From Halanaerobiaceae bacterium (GTDB lineage Bacteria > Bacillota_F > Halanaerobiia > Halanaerobiales > CSSED10-376): 5,723 nt of DNA. A program made the position numbers and the translations under genes. The notes below the pieces were generated by a model. That model saw nothing but the letters and a program-made list of their open reading frames with translations, searched no databases and was not told where the DNA came from. Of this stretch, positions 1 through 5,723 are shown piece after piece (the stretch's first letter is position 1; every line of letters starts with the position of its first letter). The stretch spans positions 1-5,723 of the forward strand of contig PWOK01000044.1 in NCBI GenBank assembly GCA_003557445.1. Direction: 5' to 3'.

Positions 1-2
1 AT

Positions 3-212
3 AATCCCTATGGCTGGTCCAAGGTTATCTGGGATATATCGGCAGTGGCCTATCTTGTTAATAGTAACTGGGTACCGACAACTCTGGTTCACAGTCCTAT
101 ATTAACTGATAAAAAAACCTGGAGTTTTGATCAATCACGTCATTTGATTAGAAAAGCTGTTGAAGTTAATAGAGATGAGATTTTTGCTGATTTATTCAGG
201 AAATTAACTTAA
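3..212 (+). CDS. Nucleoside hydrolase, C-terminal fragment (5' end outside window)
   Basis: Only the last 69 codons lie in the window, ending at TAA 210-212. The family (inosine-uridine preferring nucleoside hydrolases, PF01156) cleaves the N-glycosidic bond of ribonucleosides to give ribose and a free base in nucleoside salvage. The fragment carries the tail typical of these enzymes: a tryptophan-rich start (GWSKVIWDISAVAYLVN) matching the conserved helix near the C-terminus, then SPILTD, a WSFD-x-SRH stretch, and a final VNRDEIFADLFRKL helix. The catalytic Asp cluster at the N-terminus is not in view, so substrate preference cannot be judged. The gene ends about 100 bases before the DUF401 gene and no hairpin terminator follows it. 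I am confident of the family from recall of its C-terminal pattern. Confidence 0.85.
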   Translation, partial: NPYGWSKVIWDISAVAYLVNSNWVPTTLVHSPILTDKKTWSFDQSRHLIRKAVEVNRDEIFADLFRKLT

Positions 213-229
213 AATTACTGATGAAATTA

Positions 230-258
230 TTTAAAGAATTATTTATTTGTTTTATAAT
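230..258 (+). promoter_or_regulatory. Possible sigma-A promoter ahead of the DUF401 gene
   Basis: A perfect TATAAT hexamer lies at 253-258, and TTTAAA at 230-235 matches four of the six TTGACA positions across a 17-base spacer. It sits about 55 bases upstream of the TTG start of the membrane-protein gene, in the only gap over 60 bases in the window. The gap is very AT-rich, so a TATAAT can occur by chance; the correct spacing is what makes this worth listing. The rest of the 213-313 gap holds no hairpin or operator that I can recognise. Confidence 0.38.
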
Positions 259-313
259 ATATACTAATCTAATAAAATATTCGATGATTACTCTAGAAAG
301 GAAGTAGTAGATA

Positions 314-1537
314 TTGAATTTAATAGGAGTTGTACTGGCTTTTGTATTAATACTATTTTTAAGTTCTAAAGATCTAGATATGGGATTGTCTTTAATAATT
401 GGAGCCCTAATATTAGGCCTGTTTTCTAAACTGGGAATAGGAGATTTTTTATCAGTAGGAATTGAAGTTTTATCAGATCCTATGACTCTTGAATTAATGA
501 TAGTAGTGTTAATTGTCAGTGGTTTTGGATATTTATTCAAAAAAACCGGTGATATGGATAGGATGATTAAATCTTTGTTTGGAATTTTTCAAAATGGTAA
601 AGTATTAAGTATGTTAATGCCTGCTTTGCTGGGAACAATTAATTTCCCCGGGGGTGCTATTCTTTCTGCACCAATGGTTGAAAAAAGTGGGGAGAAAATA
701 AATTTAAATAATGATCAAAAGACAGTAATTAATGTATTTTATCGCCATATTGGATTTTTTATTTATCCTCTTCAACCGACTTTAATTTTGACAAGTCAGC
801 TTTTTGATGTAAGTATTTTTACAATTATTAAATATAACTCCATAATTATGGCTTTTGGATTTATTGTAGCTTATTTTTTGTACTTTAAAGGGAAAGATCA
901 TAAACAAAAAGATTTTAAATCAGGTCAAATGAAAGAAAATATATATGTCTTTATAAAAAGTTTTTCACCTATATTTTCTATTTTGATACTTGCGATAGTT
1001 ATTGGGGTACCATTTTATCTTTCAGTATTTGTGGGCTTATTTATAGGTCTGGCTAGAAATCTATCATCATCTAATAAATTAAAAGAATATATCTCCAGAA
1101 CTAAAGATTTTTTTATCAGGGGAGCTAATTATAATATGATGGGTTTGATATTTGGTGTAATGGTATTTAAGCAAATGATTGAAGCCAGTGGTTCAGTGGA
1201 AATTATTGCAGAAATTTTAGCTACTACCGGTCTTCCACTGGAAGTAATGATTGTTATTTTGGGAATGATTCCCGGCTATCTGTTGGGAGTAAATACTGCT
1301 TCTATGGGAATTTTGATTCCTATATTTGCACCCCTGATACCGGCAGTAGGGGCTGGCCCCTATATTTCATTATTATTTACTGCTTCATTTCTGGGATATT
1401 TGTTATCTCCAATTCATCTCTGTTTGGTTTTAACAAAAGAATATTTTGTAACTGATTTTAGTTTTGTATATAAAGCTTTATCTTTACCGTCATTAACGAT
1501 GATAGTTGTGGGATTAATACAGGTAATTGTATTATAA
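314..1537 (+). CDS. DUF401-family integral membrane protein (putative transporter)
   Basis: This 407-residue protein is almost entirely hydrophobic, with roughly ten or more membrane segments. Clear ones lie near residues 2-17, 23-41, 58-75, 145-161, 167-192, 212-248 (probably two), 308-333, 350-368 and 388-407. The INFPGGAILSAPMVE stretch (109-123), the YRHIGFFIYPLQP stretch (143-155) and the late LSPIHLCLVLTKEYF stretch (364-378) are the pattern I associate with DUF401 (PF04165), a family resembling ion-transporter-superfamily permeases such as DcuC and GntP. Length is normal for the family. The substrate is unknown. TTG at 314 is chosen because an in-frame TAG lies at 308-310, the purine-rich AGAAAGGAAG (295-304) is suitably placed, and the next ATG (codon 23) would remove the first membrane segment. 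The C45 gene begins 17 bases after its stop, suggesting an operon. Confidence 0.85.
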   Translation: MNLIGVVLAFVLILFLSSKDLDMGLSLIIGALILGLFSKLGIGDFLSVGIEVLSDPMTLELMIVVLIVSGFGYLFKKTGDMDRMIKSLFGIFQNGKVLSMLMPALLGTINFPGGAILSAPMVEKSGEKINLNNDQKTVINVFYRHIGFFIYPLQPTLILTSQLFDVSIFTIIKYNSIIMAFGFIVAYFLYFKGKDHKQKDFKSGQMKENIYVFIKSFSPIFSILILAIVIGVPFYLSVFVGLFIGLARNLSSSNKLKEYISRTKDFFIRGANYNMMGLIFGVMVFKQMIEASGSVEIIAEILATTGLPLEVMIVILGMIPGYLLGVNTASMGILIPIFAPLIPAVGAGPYISLLFTASFLGYLLSPIHLCLVLTKEYFVTDFSFVYKALSLPSLTMIVVGLIQVIVL

Positions 1538-1540
1538 AAA

Positions 1541-1548
1541 GAGGGGGG
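1541..1548 (+). promoter_or_regulatory. Shine-Dalgarno site that fixes the C45 gene start
   Basis: GAGGGGGG lies 6 bases before ATG 1555. An in-frame TTG at 1549 directly abuts this site and so cannot be served by it. The ATG two codons later is therefore the better start. Confidence 0.7.
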
Positions 1549-1554
1549 TTGGTA

Positions 1555-3297
1555 ATGAAAAACAGGAAAATTATAGTATTTTTATTGCTTTTCTTTTTAT
1601 TTATCCCAGGGGTGTTTATAACAGTATATTCCAGTACTGAAATACCTCAACTGGTAGAAGAAGATGGAATAATGAGGGCTGGAGAGGGCTGGATGCAGGA
1701 AGTAAATGGCATAAAAGTTATATATTATAGTGGAACACCACTGGAAATTGGTATGCAACAGGGAGTTTTTTTTGGTCATGATCAGGAATTACTGGAATTA
1801 TTTCAGTCACTGGATCCGGCTTCACAGGCTGAGGGCTGGCAGGAAAAAGCAGGATGGTTTTTTAAAGACTTATATGCCAGGTTTCGCTTTATTCCTGCCT
1901 TTAAGCGTCATACACCAGATGAATATTTGCAGGAAATGAAAGGATTTATTGTGGGTGCAAGCCAGGGGGAAGAAAATAATTATAATGAAATTCTAATGGC
2001 CAATGCTGCCCAGGATCTGGCTATAGCCGGACCGGCATGTTCTGCTTTTGCTGCCTGGGGTCAAGCTACAGCTGATGGTAAGATGTATATTGGGCGAAAT
2101 CTGGATCATGCAGGTTATATTGATTTAGCCGGTTATCAATATGTGGGTATTTATGAACCACAGGAAGGCTATCGTTTTGCAGTTCATAATTATCCGGCTT
2201 TTATTGGCATAATGAGTGGTATGAATGAAAAAGGTATTGTAATTACTCAGAATTATTCCATAGCAACTCAAAGTGAAGTAACTTTTGATGGTCTTCCTTT
2301 TATGTTGATGCAGCGGAAGGTTTTACAGTATGCAGGTTCACTGGAGGAAGCCCTGGATATAATCAAACATACCCCCCGTACTATTGGTTTAAACCTGATG
2401 CTGGCAGATGCCAATACAAATGAAGCAGTAGTTGTTGAAGTTACAGCAAACAGGATGGTTGTACGCAGGGCTGAGGATTATATATATACTACAAATATGT
2501 TTCAGGACCCTTATATGCTACAGTTTCAGGCACCTGGCTGGATGGCATCAGCTTTGCGTGATAGGAGATTTGAAGAATTGGGTCAAGAATATCATGGAAA
2601 GATAGATGTAGAAATTAGCAGAGATTTTTTACGTGATAAATTATCAGGTACTGCCCGTTCTGATTTTTATGCAGGTATCAATACAGAAGTAAACCTGGCA
2701 AGTATGGTTTTTATCCCGGAAAAAGGAGAAATCTGGCTTGGAAATGTAACTGAAGAAGGACAGTCTCCCTATGCAGCTGATGGAAAATTTGTAGGGATTA
2801 ATGTTGCTGCCATCTGGGAGACAGGACAACCACAGGAAGCTGTTGGAGTTTTACCTGCAACTGTCCGGGAAGGATATGAAAAATACTGGTTTATGGTACG
2901 TGATACAGCAAGATTAATTAATTTGAATAAAAATGAAGAAGCATTAGAATTAATAAAAGAGGTTCTGGATAATTATCCAGAGGCAGCAGTACCACAGCTG
3001 TTGGCCGGAAGACTCTATAATCGTTTAGATGATTATGAACAGGGTTTAAAATATTTTAACAAATTTATCCAACAGGAAACACATCCAGAACCATATTTTC
3101 TTATTCAGGCCCATTTCTGGGCAGGTTTGGCTAAAGACCAGTTGGGAGATAGACAGGGAGCTATAAATTATTATAAACAGGCCTTAGAAGTAAATATAGA
3201 TGATATGCCCGGAGGAATTGATTCCTTGCTATATCTGTCCAGAGAAGGAATTGATAATAGATTAATTGTTGAAAATGGGGTGGTGAAGCCAGAATGA
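1555..3297 (+). CDS. Exported C45-family autoproteolytic acyltransferase/amidohydrolase with C-terminal TPR region
   Basis: The product has 580 residues from ATG 1555. A basic start (KNRK) and a hydrophobic stretch to about residue 26 form a Sec signal peptide or anchor; there is no lipobox cysteine. Residues about 35-420 resemble the acyl-CoA:6-aminopenicillanic-acid acyltransferase family (peptidase C45, PF03417). In that Ntn-hydrolase family a proenzyme cuts itself before a cysteine, which becomes the N-terminal nucleophile acting on amide bonds. The candidate nucleophile is Cys162 in GPACSAFAAWG, followed by the usual T-x-DG and G-R-N-x-D motifs (about 171-185), then MNEKGIVITQN (about 223-233). 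Residues about 443-555 form helical pairs of TPR type (NKNEEALELIKEVLDNYP; DDYEQGLKYFNKFI; GDRQGAINYYKQALEVN). The substrate is not evident. The stop overlaps the next start by four bases (ATGA), so the outer-membrane protein gene is probably translationally coupled. Confidence 0.85.
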   Translation: MKNRKIIVFLLLFFLFIPGVFITVYSSTEIPQLVEEDGIMRAGEGWMQEVNGIKVIYYSGTPLEIGMQQGVFFGHDQELLELFQSLDPASQAEGWQEKAGWFFKDLYARFRFIPAFKRHTPDEYLQEMKGFIVGASQGEENNYNEILMANAAQDLAIAGPACSAFAAWGQATADGKMYIGRNLDHAGYIDLAGYQYVGIYEPQEGYRFAVHNYPAFIGIMSGMNEKGIVITQNYSIATQSEVTFDGLPFMLMQRKVLQYAGSLEEALDIIKHTPRTIGLNLMLADANTNEAVVVEVTANRMVVRRAEDYIYTTNMFQDPYMLQFQAPGWMASALRDRRFEELGQEYHGKIDVEISRDFLRDKLSGTARSDFYAGINTEVNLASMVFIPEKGEIWLGNVTEEGQSPYAADGKFVGINVAAIWETGQPQEAVGVLPATVREGYEKYWFMVRDTARLINLNKNEEALELIKEVLDNYPEAAVPQLLAGRLYNRLDDYEQGLKYFNKFIQQETHPEPYFLIQAHFWAGLAKDQLGDRQGAINYYKQALEVNIDDMPGGIDSLLYLSREGIDNRLIVENGVVKPE

Positions 3298-4445
3298 AAA
3301 AAAATAAAATAGTTCTTTTTATTTTAATAATCACTGTTTTTTTATTTACAAATATAGCCTGGAGCAGTTCAGACAATATGGTCATAGAAGAAATTTTAAT
3401 TGTAGGGGCAACCCGTACTCAAATTGAAGTTATAGAAGGACAATTACCCTTTACTAAAGGTGATCTCTGGCAGGATAAATATGAAAAATGGACCTTACAG
3501 AGACTTAATGATCTTAATATTTTTTCCTATGAACCATTCCAGGTGATAACTCAGCCACTTGATAATGGTGGCTTAAGGGTGGTTATCCGGGTGGCTGATC
3601 CTTCTTTATTATATAAGGATCCGGCTGAATTTGTGTTTACTACAGGTATAGAACTACTTTACAGCCAGTTTTCACCCACATTATATAATCCACTGGGAAC
3701 AGGTCATAATTTCAACCTGTTTTTAAACTGGAGTGAAAATTATAATTATGGTTTTGGTTTAACATCACCTTTTAAATCAGGAAGATTAATCTTAAATGGT
3801 CGTTATTTTCGAAGTGATAGGTTTGATTATCAAAGTAAAGGTTATACTGCAGGTTTAGATTACCGTTACTGGTGGAGTGATTCTTTACGGACCAATACAG
3901 GTATTAATTTTGATCTGGTTGAATTGAATGGTCAGGAACAAAAATTGATAAGATCAGGGGTGACAGTTTATCATAAGGGATTTGTCACTTCCAGTACTAA
4001 TCTACAGCTGGGTATACCTTTAAATGATGATGATATTTTTGGTAAAATACAAACAGTTCATTATAAACAAACAGAAAATATTCATGGTTTGCTTAGATTG
4101 GGCTATTTATCTAAAAATACACCTGTAAATCATCAATTTATAGCAGGTGGTTTTAGTAATCTTCCTTTACGGGCTGAAACTGTAGATCTGGTAACAGGTT
4201 ATTTATTGACTTCTTTTGAATATCATTTTCCTTTAAATTCACCATTAAAACCGATTTTCTTTGTTGATAGTGGTCTTTTAAGAAAACAGGATCAGAATAC
4301 TGATAATGTTCTTAATCTGGGGGCAGGAATGGCTTTAGAAACACCCATAGGATTACCTGTTAGACTGGATACAGCCATTAACCCTGTATCGGGAGACTGG
4401 GCCTGGAATATAGGTTTTGGATATAGTTTTAGTCCACCAAACTGA
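3294..4445 (+). CDS. BamA/TamA-like outer-membrane beta-barrel protein with a single POTRA domain
   Basis: This 383-residue protein starts with a signal peptide (KKNK, then a hydrophobic core to about 22, with likely cleavage after AWSS). Residues about 28-103 fit one POTRA domain: a first strand IEEILIVGA, a QLPFTKGD-x-W region, a helix LQRLNDLNIF, and a closing strand GGLRVVIRVADPS. The remaining 280 residues alternate polar and aromatic/hydrophobic positions in short amphipathic strands (for example HNFNLFLNWSENYNYGFGL, 138-156), and the C-terminus ends WNIGFGYSF-SPPN, close to the usual terminal barrel strand. GGFSNLPLRAE (285-295) followed by a strand ending FEYHFPL matches the Omp85 loop-6 region, although the usual RGF/RGY is altered. 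It is much shorter than BamA, which usually carries several POTRA domains, so it is unlikely to be the housekeeping insertase. A signature of this type implies a cell with an outer membrane. Confidence 0.82.
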   Translation: MKKNKIVLFILIITVFLFTNIAWSSSDNMVIEEILIVGATRTQIEVIEGQLPFTKGDLWQDKYEKWTLQRLNDLNIFSYEPFQVITQPLDNGGLRVVIRVADPSLLYKDPAEFVFTTGIELLYSQFSPTLYNPLGTGHNFNLFLNWSENYNYGFGLTSPFKSGRLILNGRYFRSDRFDYQSKGYTAGLDYRYWWSDSLRTNTGINFDLVELNGQEQKLIRSGVTVYHKGFVTSSTNLQLGIPLNDDDIFGKIQTVHYKQTENIHGLLRLGYLSKNTPVNHQFIAGGFSNLPLRAETVDLVTGYLLTSFEYHFPLNSPLKPIFFVDSGLLRKQDQNTDNVLNLGAGMALETPIGLPVRLDTAINPVSGDWAWNIGFGYSFSPPN

Positions 4446-4490
4446 TGTAAAAACTGAACAAATAAAGATTAACTTAAAGAAATAATACTT

Positions 4491-4496
4491 CAGGAG
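4491..4496 (+). promoter_or_regulatory. Shine-Dalgarno site misaligned with the GTG start of the methyltransferase gene
   Basis: CAGGAG at 4491-4496 is the only good ribosome-binding site before the methyltransferase gene, but its last base is the first base of the GTG at 4496. With normal spacing it points instead to ATT 4502 (5-base spacer) or ATA 4505 (8-base spacer), both in the same frame. No in-frame ATG or TTG occurs there. Confidence 0.55.
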
Positions 4497-5095
4497 TGAT
4501 AATTATATCTTTATTTAAATGGATTGCACCATTATATGATATTCTAATGAATTTTATTGGACATGGGCAGACTTTAGAAGAACTGGTCAATAGAATGGAG
4601 CCTTCAGGTGGAGAAAAATTACTGGATCTTGGAGGAGGGACCGGTCAGTTATTAAATTTTCTTCCTGCCAGTATGGAAGTAGTTCTGGTTGATGCTTCTG
4701 ATGAAATGTTATCCCGGGCCAGAAAAAACAATAATAAACAGAGAGTAAATTATATTCAAGCCAGGGGTAATAATCTTCCCCTGGAAGACAATTTTTTTGA
4801 TTATGTGGTTGTAGTGGATGCCCTTCATCACTTTAATTTTATAGAAGATACAATAAGAGAAATCTACAGGGTTTTAAAACCTTCAGGGCAGTTATATATC
4901 CTGGAATTAAATCCGGATAGTTTTTTAACTGTTTTTATATCAAGAATAGAGAAATTAGCAGGAGAACCTGCTAACTTTTTTTATCCTGAGGATCTTGCAT
5001 GTTTAATAGAGAAAGAAGGTTTTCAAGCAAGCTGTGAACATATATCAAAATCATTATATATTTTAACAGGAGAGAAAAAAATGTTTAGAAGGTAA
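4496..5095 (+). CDS. Class I SAM-dependent methyltransferase (UbiE/COQ5-like, methyltransferase 11 type)
   Basis: The product has up to 199 residues and no signal peptide, so it is cytoplasmic. It shows the standard SAM-binding order: motif I LLDLGGGTGQLL (42-53); the acidic end of strand 2, VVLVDASDEML (62-72), with Asp66 the likely ribose binder; NNLPLEDNFFDYVVVVDALHHF (92-113); and RVLKPSGQLYILEL (125-138). The WIAPLYDILM start (9-18) is the usual N-terminal helix of the UbiE-like branch. The methyl acceptor cannot be told. At roughly 200 residues it is normal for a minimal member of the fold. It starts 50 bases after the outer-membrane gene with no terminator between them, and ends 19 bases before the dehydrogenase gene. 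The start is unsure: GTG 4496 is the legal codon, but the ribosome site suits ATT 4502 or ATA 4505 better. ATG 4547 would lose the conserved N-terminal helix. A terminator-like hairpin lies inside at 4955-4982. Confidence 0.85.
   Translation: MIIISLFKWIAPLYDILMNFIGHGQTLEELVNRMEPSGGEKLLDLGGGTGQLLNFLPASMEVVLVDASDEMLSRARKNNNKQRVNYIQARGNNLPLEDNFFDYVVVVDALHHFNFIEDTIREIYRVLKPSGQLYILELNPDSFLTVFISRIEKLAGEPANFFYPEDLACLIEKEGFQASCEHISKSLYILTGEKKMFRR
4955..4982 (+). terminator. Intrinsic-terminator-like hairpin inside the methyltransferase gene
   Basis: TTAGCAGG (4955-4962) and CCTGCTAA (4967-4974) form a perfect 8-bp stem around an AGAA tetraloop. One C and then seven consecutive T (4976-4982) follow. 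This is the layout of a Rho-independent terminator on the + strand, although the stem is only half G/C. It lies in sense codons (LAGEPANFFYPE), so translating ribosomes would normally mask it. It may be a coincidence of codon choice in a conserved peptide. Confidence 0.4.
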
Positions 5096-5101
5096 AAATG
5101 G

Positions 5102-5109
5102 AAGGAGGT
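5102..5109 (+). promoter_or_regulatory. Strong Shine-Dalgarno site of the dehydrogenase gene
   Basis: AAGGAGGT is a full-length match to the anti-Shine-Dalgarno sequence. Its GGAGG core ends 6 bases before ATG 5115, which fixes that start. The earlier ATG at 5098 is in another frame. Confidence 0.85.
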
Positions 5110-5114
5110 ATAAA

Positions 5115-5723
5115 ATGTTACAGCAGATAATGAAGTCTCCACAAAAAATCGAATTTCAGGAGGTACCTGTTCCTGAAATCAAGAAGGACCAGGTGTTAAT
5201 AAAAATTAAAAGAATTGGAATCTGTGGTTCTGATATTCATGTTTATTATGGTAAACATCCCTATATTTCTTATCCGGTTGTCCAGGGACATGAGGTAGCA
5301 GGTATTATTGAAAGGACAGGATCTAATGTAACAGAATTTTATCCTGGTGATAGAGTGACAGTAATGCCTCAAATAGTATGTGATGAATGTTATCTGTGTC
5401 AGCAGGGAAGATATAATATCTGTGAAAATTTAAAAGTCATGGGATTTCAAACTACAGGTATGGCTTCAGAGTATTTTGTAGTAGATAAAGAAAAAGTGAT
5501 TAAAACTCCAGCTTTAAGTTATAATAAAATTGCCCTGATAGAGCCTCTGGCAGTGGCTATACATTCCTTAAGGAAAGGTGAAATTGTTAAAAACCAGTCA
5601 GGGCGATACGGACTTCCGGGACCTATGGGTTTTGTGGTTGGAGAGCTTGAGCTAAACCCTAAAGGGTTTGGTTTTCTTCTTCCAGATGAAGAAGGAAGGC
5701 AAGATGTCTACATTGATGGTGAA
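5115..5723 (+). CDS. Zinc-dependent medium-chain alcohol/polyol dehydrogenase, N-terminal catalytic half, fused in frame to an RNase R-like tail
   Basis: The reading frame from ATG 5115 is open to the last base of the window (203 codons). Residues 1 to about 155 are the GroES-like catalytic domain of a zinc-dependent MDR dehydrogenase (sorbitol, threonine or butanediol dehydrogenase type), which oxidises a secondary alcohol with NAD(P). Catalytic zinc ligands are visible: Cys37 in GICGSD, His59 and Glu60 in GHE, and Glu143 in EPLAVAIH. The structural zinc cysteines are Cys89, Cys92, Cys95 and Cys103. A normal protein would continue with a Rossmann fold (G-x-G-x-x-G) right after the EPLA helix. 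Here GRYGLPGPMGF and what follows match RNase R instead. Without the cofactor domain the product cannot be a working dehydrogenase, so this is a truncated or chimeric gene. The exact alcohol substrate cannot be told. The gene lies 19 bases after the methyltransferase gene. Confidence 0.85.
   Translation, partial: MLQQIMKSPQKIEFQEVPVPEIKKDQVLIKIKRIGICGSDIHVYYGKHPYISYPVVQGHEVAGIIERTGSNVTEFYPGDRVTVMPQIVCDECYLCQQGRYNICENLKVMGFQTTGMASEYFVVDKEKVIKTPALSYNKIALIEPLAVAIHSLRKGEIVKNQSGRYGLPGPMGFVVGELELNPKGFGFLLPDEEGRQDVYIDGE
5598..5723 (+). pseudogene. rnr: RNase R-like fragment: start of the first cold-shock/OB domain, lacking its own start
   Basis: The 42 residues from about 5598 to the window end match the segment of RNase R (VacB/Rnr family 3'-5' exoribonuclease) where the N-terminal winged-helix domain passes into the first cold-shock domain. 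The marks are GRYGLP, a short linker, VVGELELNPKGFGFLLPD, and DVYIDGE. In RNase R this is normally preceded by a short helix-turn-helix domain, of which at most the last residues (possibly KGEIVKNQ) could be present. No start codon or ribosome site for an independent RNase R gene lies nearby. GC content is about 47% (58 of 123 bases, 5601-5723), against about 31% in 5401-5520 of the dehydrogenase part. Leucine codons shift to CTT and an arginine is CGA, unlike the upstream genes. The left boundary is uncertain by about 20 bases. Whether it is a real fusion or an assembly chimera cannot be decided here. Confidence 0.7.

Noticed and set aside
196..540. Reverse-strand open frame of 114 codons over the DUF401 gene start
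   Set aside because: It overlaps the strong membrane-protein gene, has a low-complexity Ile/Asn/Ser/Lys-rich product and no recognisable domain; it is a shadow frame in AT-rich DNA.
646..654. CCCCGGGG palindrome in AT-rich DNA
   Set aside because: It falls in the conserved Phe-Pro-Gly-Gly codons (TTC CCC GGG GGT) of DUF401, which explains it.
1347..1362. TAGGGG-CTGG-CCCCTA hairpin in the DUF401 gene
   Set aside because: The stem is only 6 bp, no T tract follows, and it encodes an ordinary Gly-Ala-Gly-Pro membrane-protein stretch; chance is likely.
1597..3385. Small open frames at 1597-1779 (-), 1730-1939 (+), 2644-2829 (-) and 3161-3385 (-)
   Set aside because: All lie inside, or almost entirely inside, well-supported genes in other frames, with no ribosome site or recognisable product.
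4446..4495. Possible terminator between the outer-membrane protein and methyltransferase genes
   Set aside because: No stem of useful length and no T tract were found in the gap, so read-through is more likely.
5098..5100. ATG as an alternative start for the dehydrogenase
   Set aside because: It is in a different frame from the dehydrogenase and lies before the strong ribosome site.
1..5723. CRISPR arrays, tRNA or rRNA genes, insertion sequences, riboswitches
   Set aside because: I looked for regular direct repeats, tRNA-like cloverleafs, transposase motifs and terminal inverted repeats and saw none; nearly all bases are coding.

Overview
The window looks like part of a low-GC chromosome from an anaerobic diderm member of the Bacillota; Halanaerobiales-type bacteria would fit. 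The clues are AT-rich third codon positions (TTA, AGA and ATA are common), strong purine-rich Shine-Dalgarno sites, and a gene for an Omp85-type outer-membrane beta-barrel beside genes of Bacillota character. The taxonomic placement is inference from these clues; no search was run.

All recognisable genes read on the + strand. (1) 3-212 is the 3' end of a nucleoside hydrolase gene. (2) 213-313 is an AT-rich gap with a possible promoter. (3) 314-1537 encodes a DUF401-family integral membrane protein starting at TTG. (4) 1555-3297 encodes an exported C45-type autoproteolytic acyltransferase/amidohydrolase with a C-terminal TPR region. (5) 3294-4445 encodes a small BamA/TamA-like outer-membrane protein with one POTRA domain, coupled to the previous gene by an ATGA overlap. 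(6) 4496-5095 encodes a class I SAM-dependent methyltransferase with an awkward start site and a terminator-shaped hairpin inside the gene. (7) From 5115 a zinc-dependent medium-chain alcohol dehydrogenase begins and stays open to the window end, but its last 40 or so codons read as the N-terminal part of RNase R instead of a dehydrogenase Rossmann fold.

The DUF401, C45 and Omp85 genes look like one transcription unit. Together they would place a transporter in the inner membrane, a hydrolase or acyltransferase in the periplasm and a barrel in the outer membrane. A joint envelope function, such as processing and moving an amide or acylated compound, is a hypothesis from context only. The methyltransferase and dehydrogenase genes may be co-transcribed with them, since no convincing terminator is visible in the gaps.

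The two observations most worth checking are the dehydrogenase/RNase R junction near 5570-5600, where base composition also jumps, and the intrinsic-terminator-like hairpin at 4955-4982.
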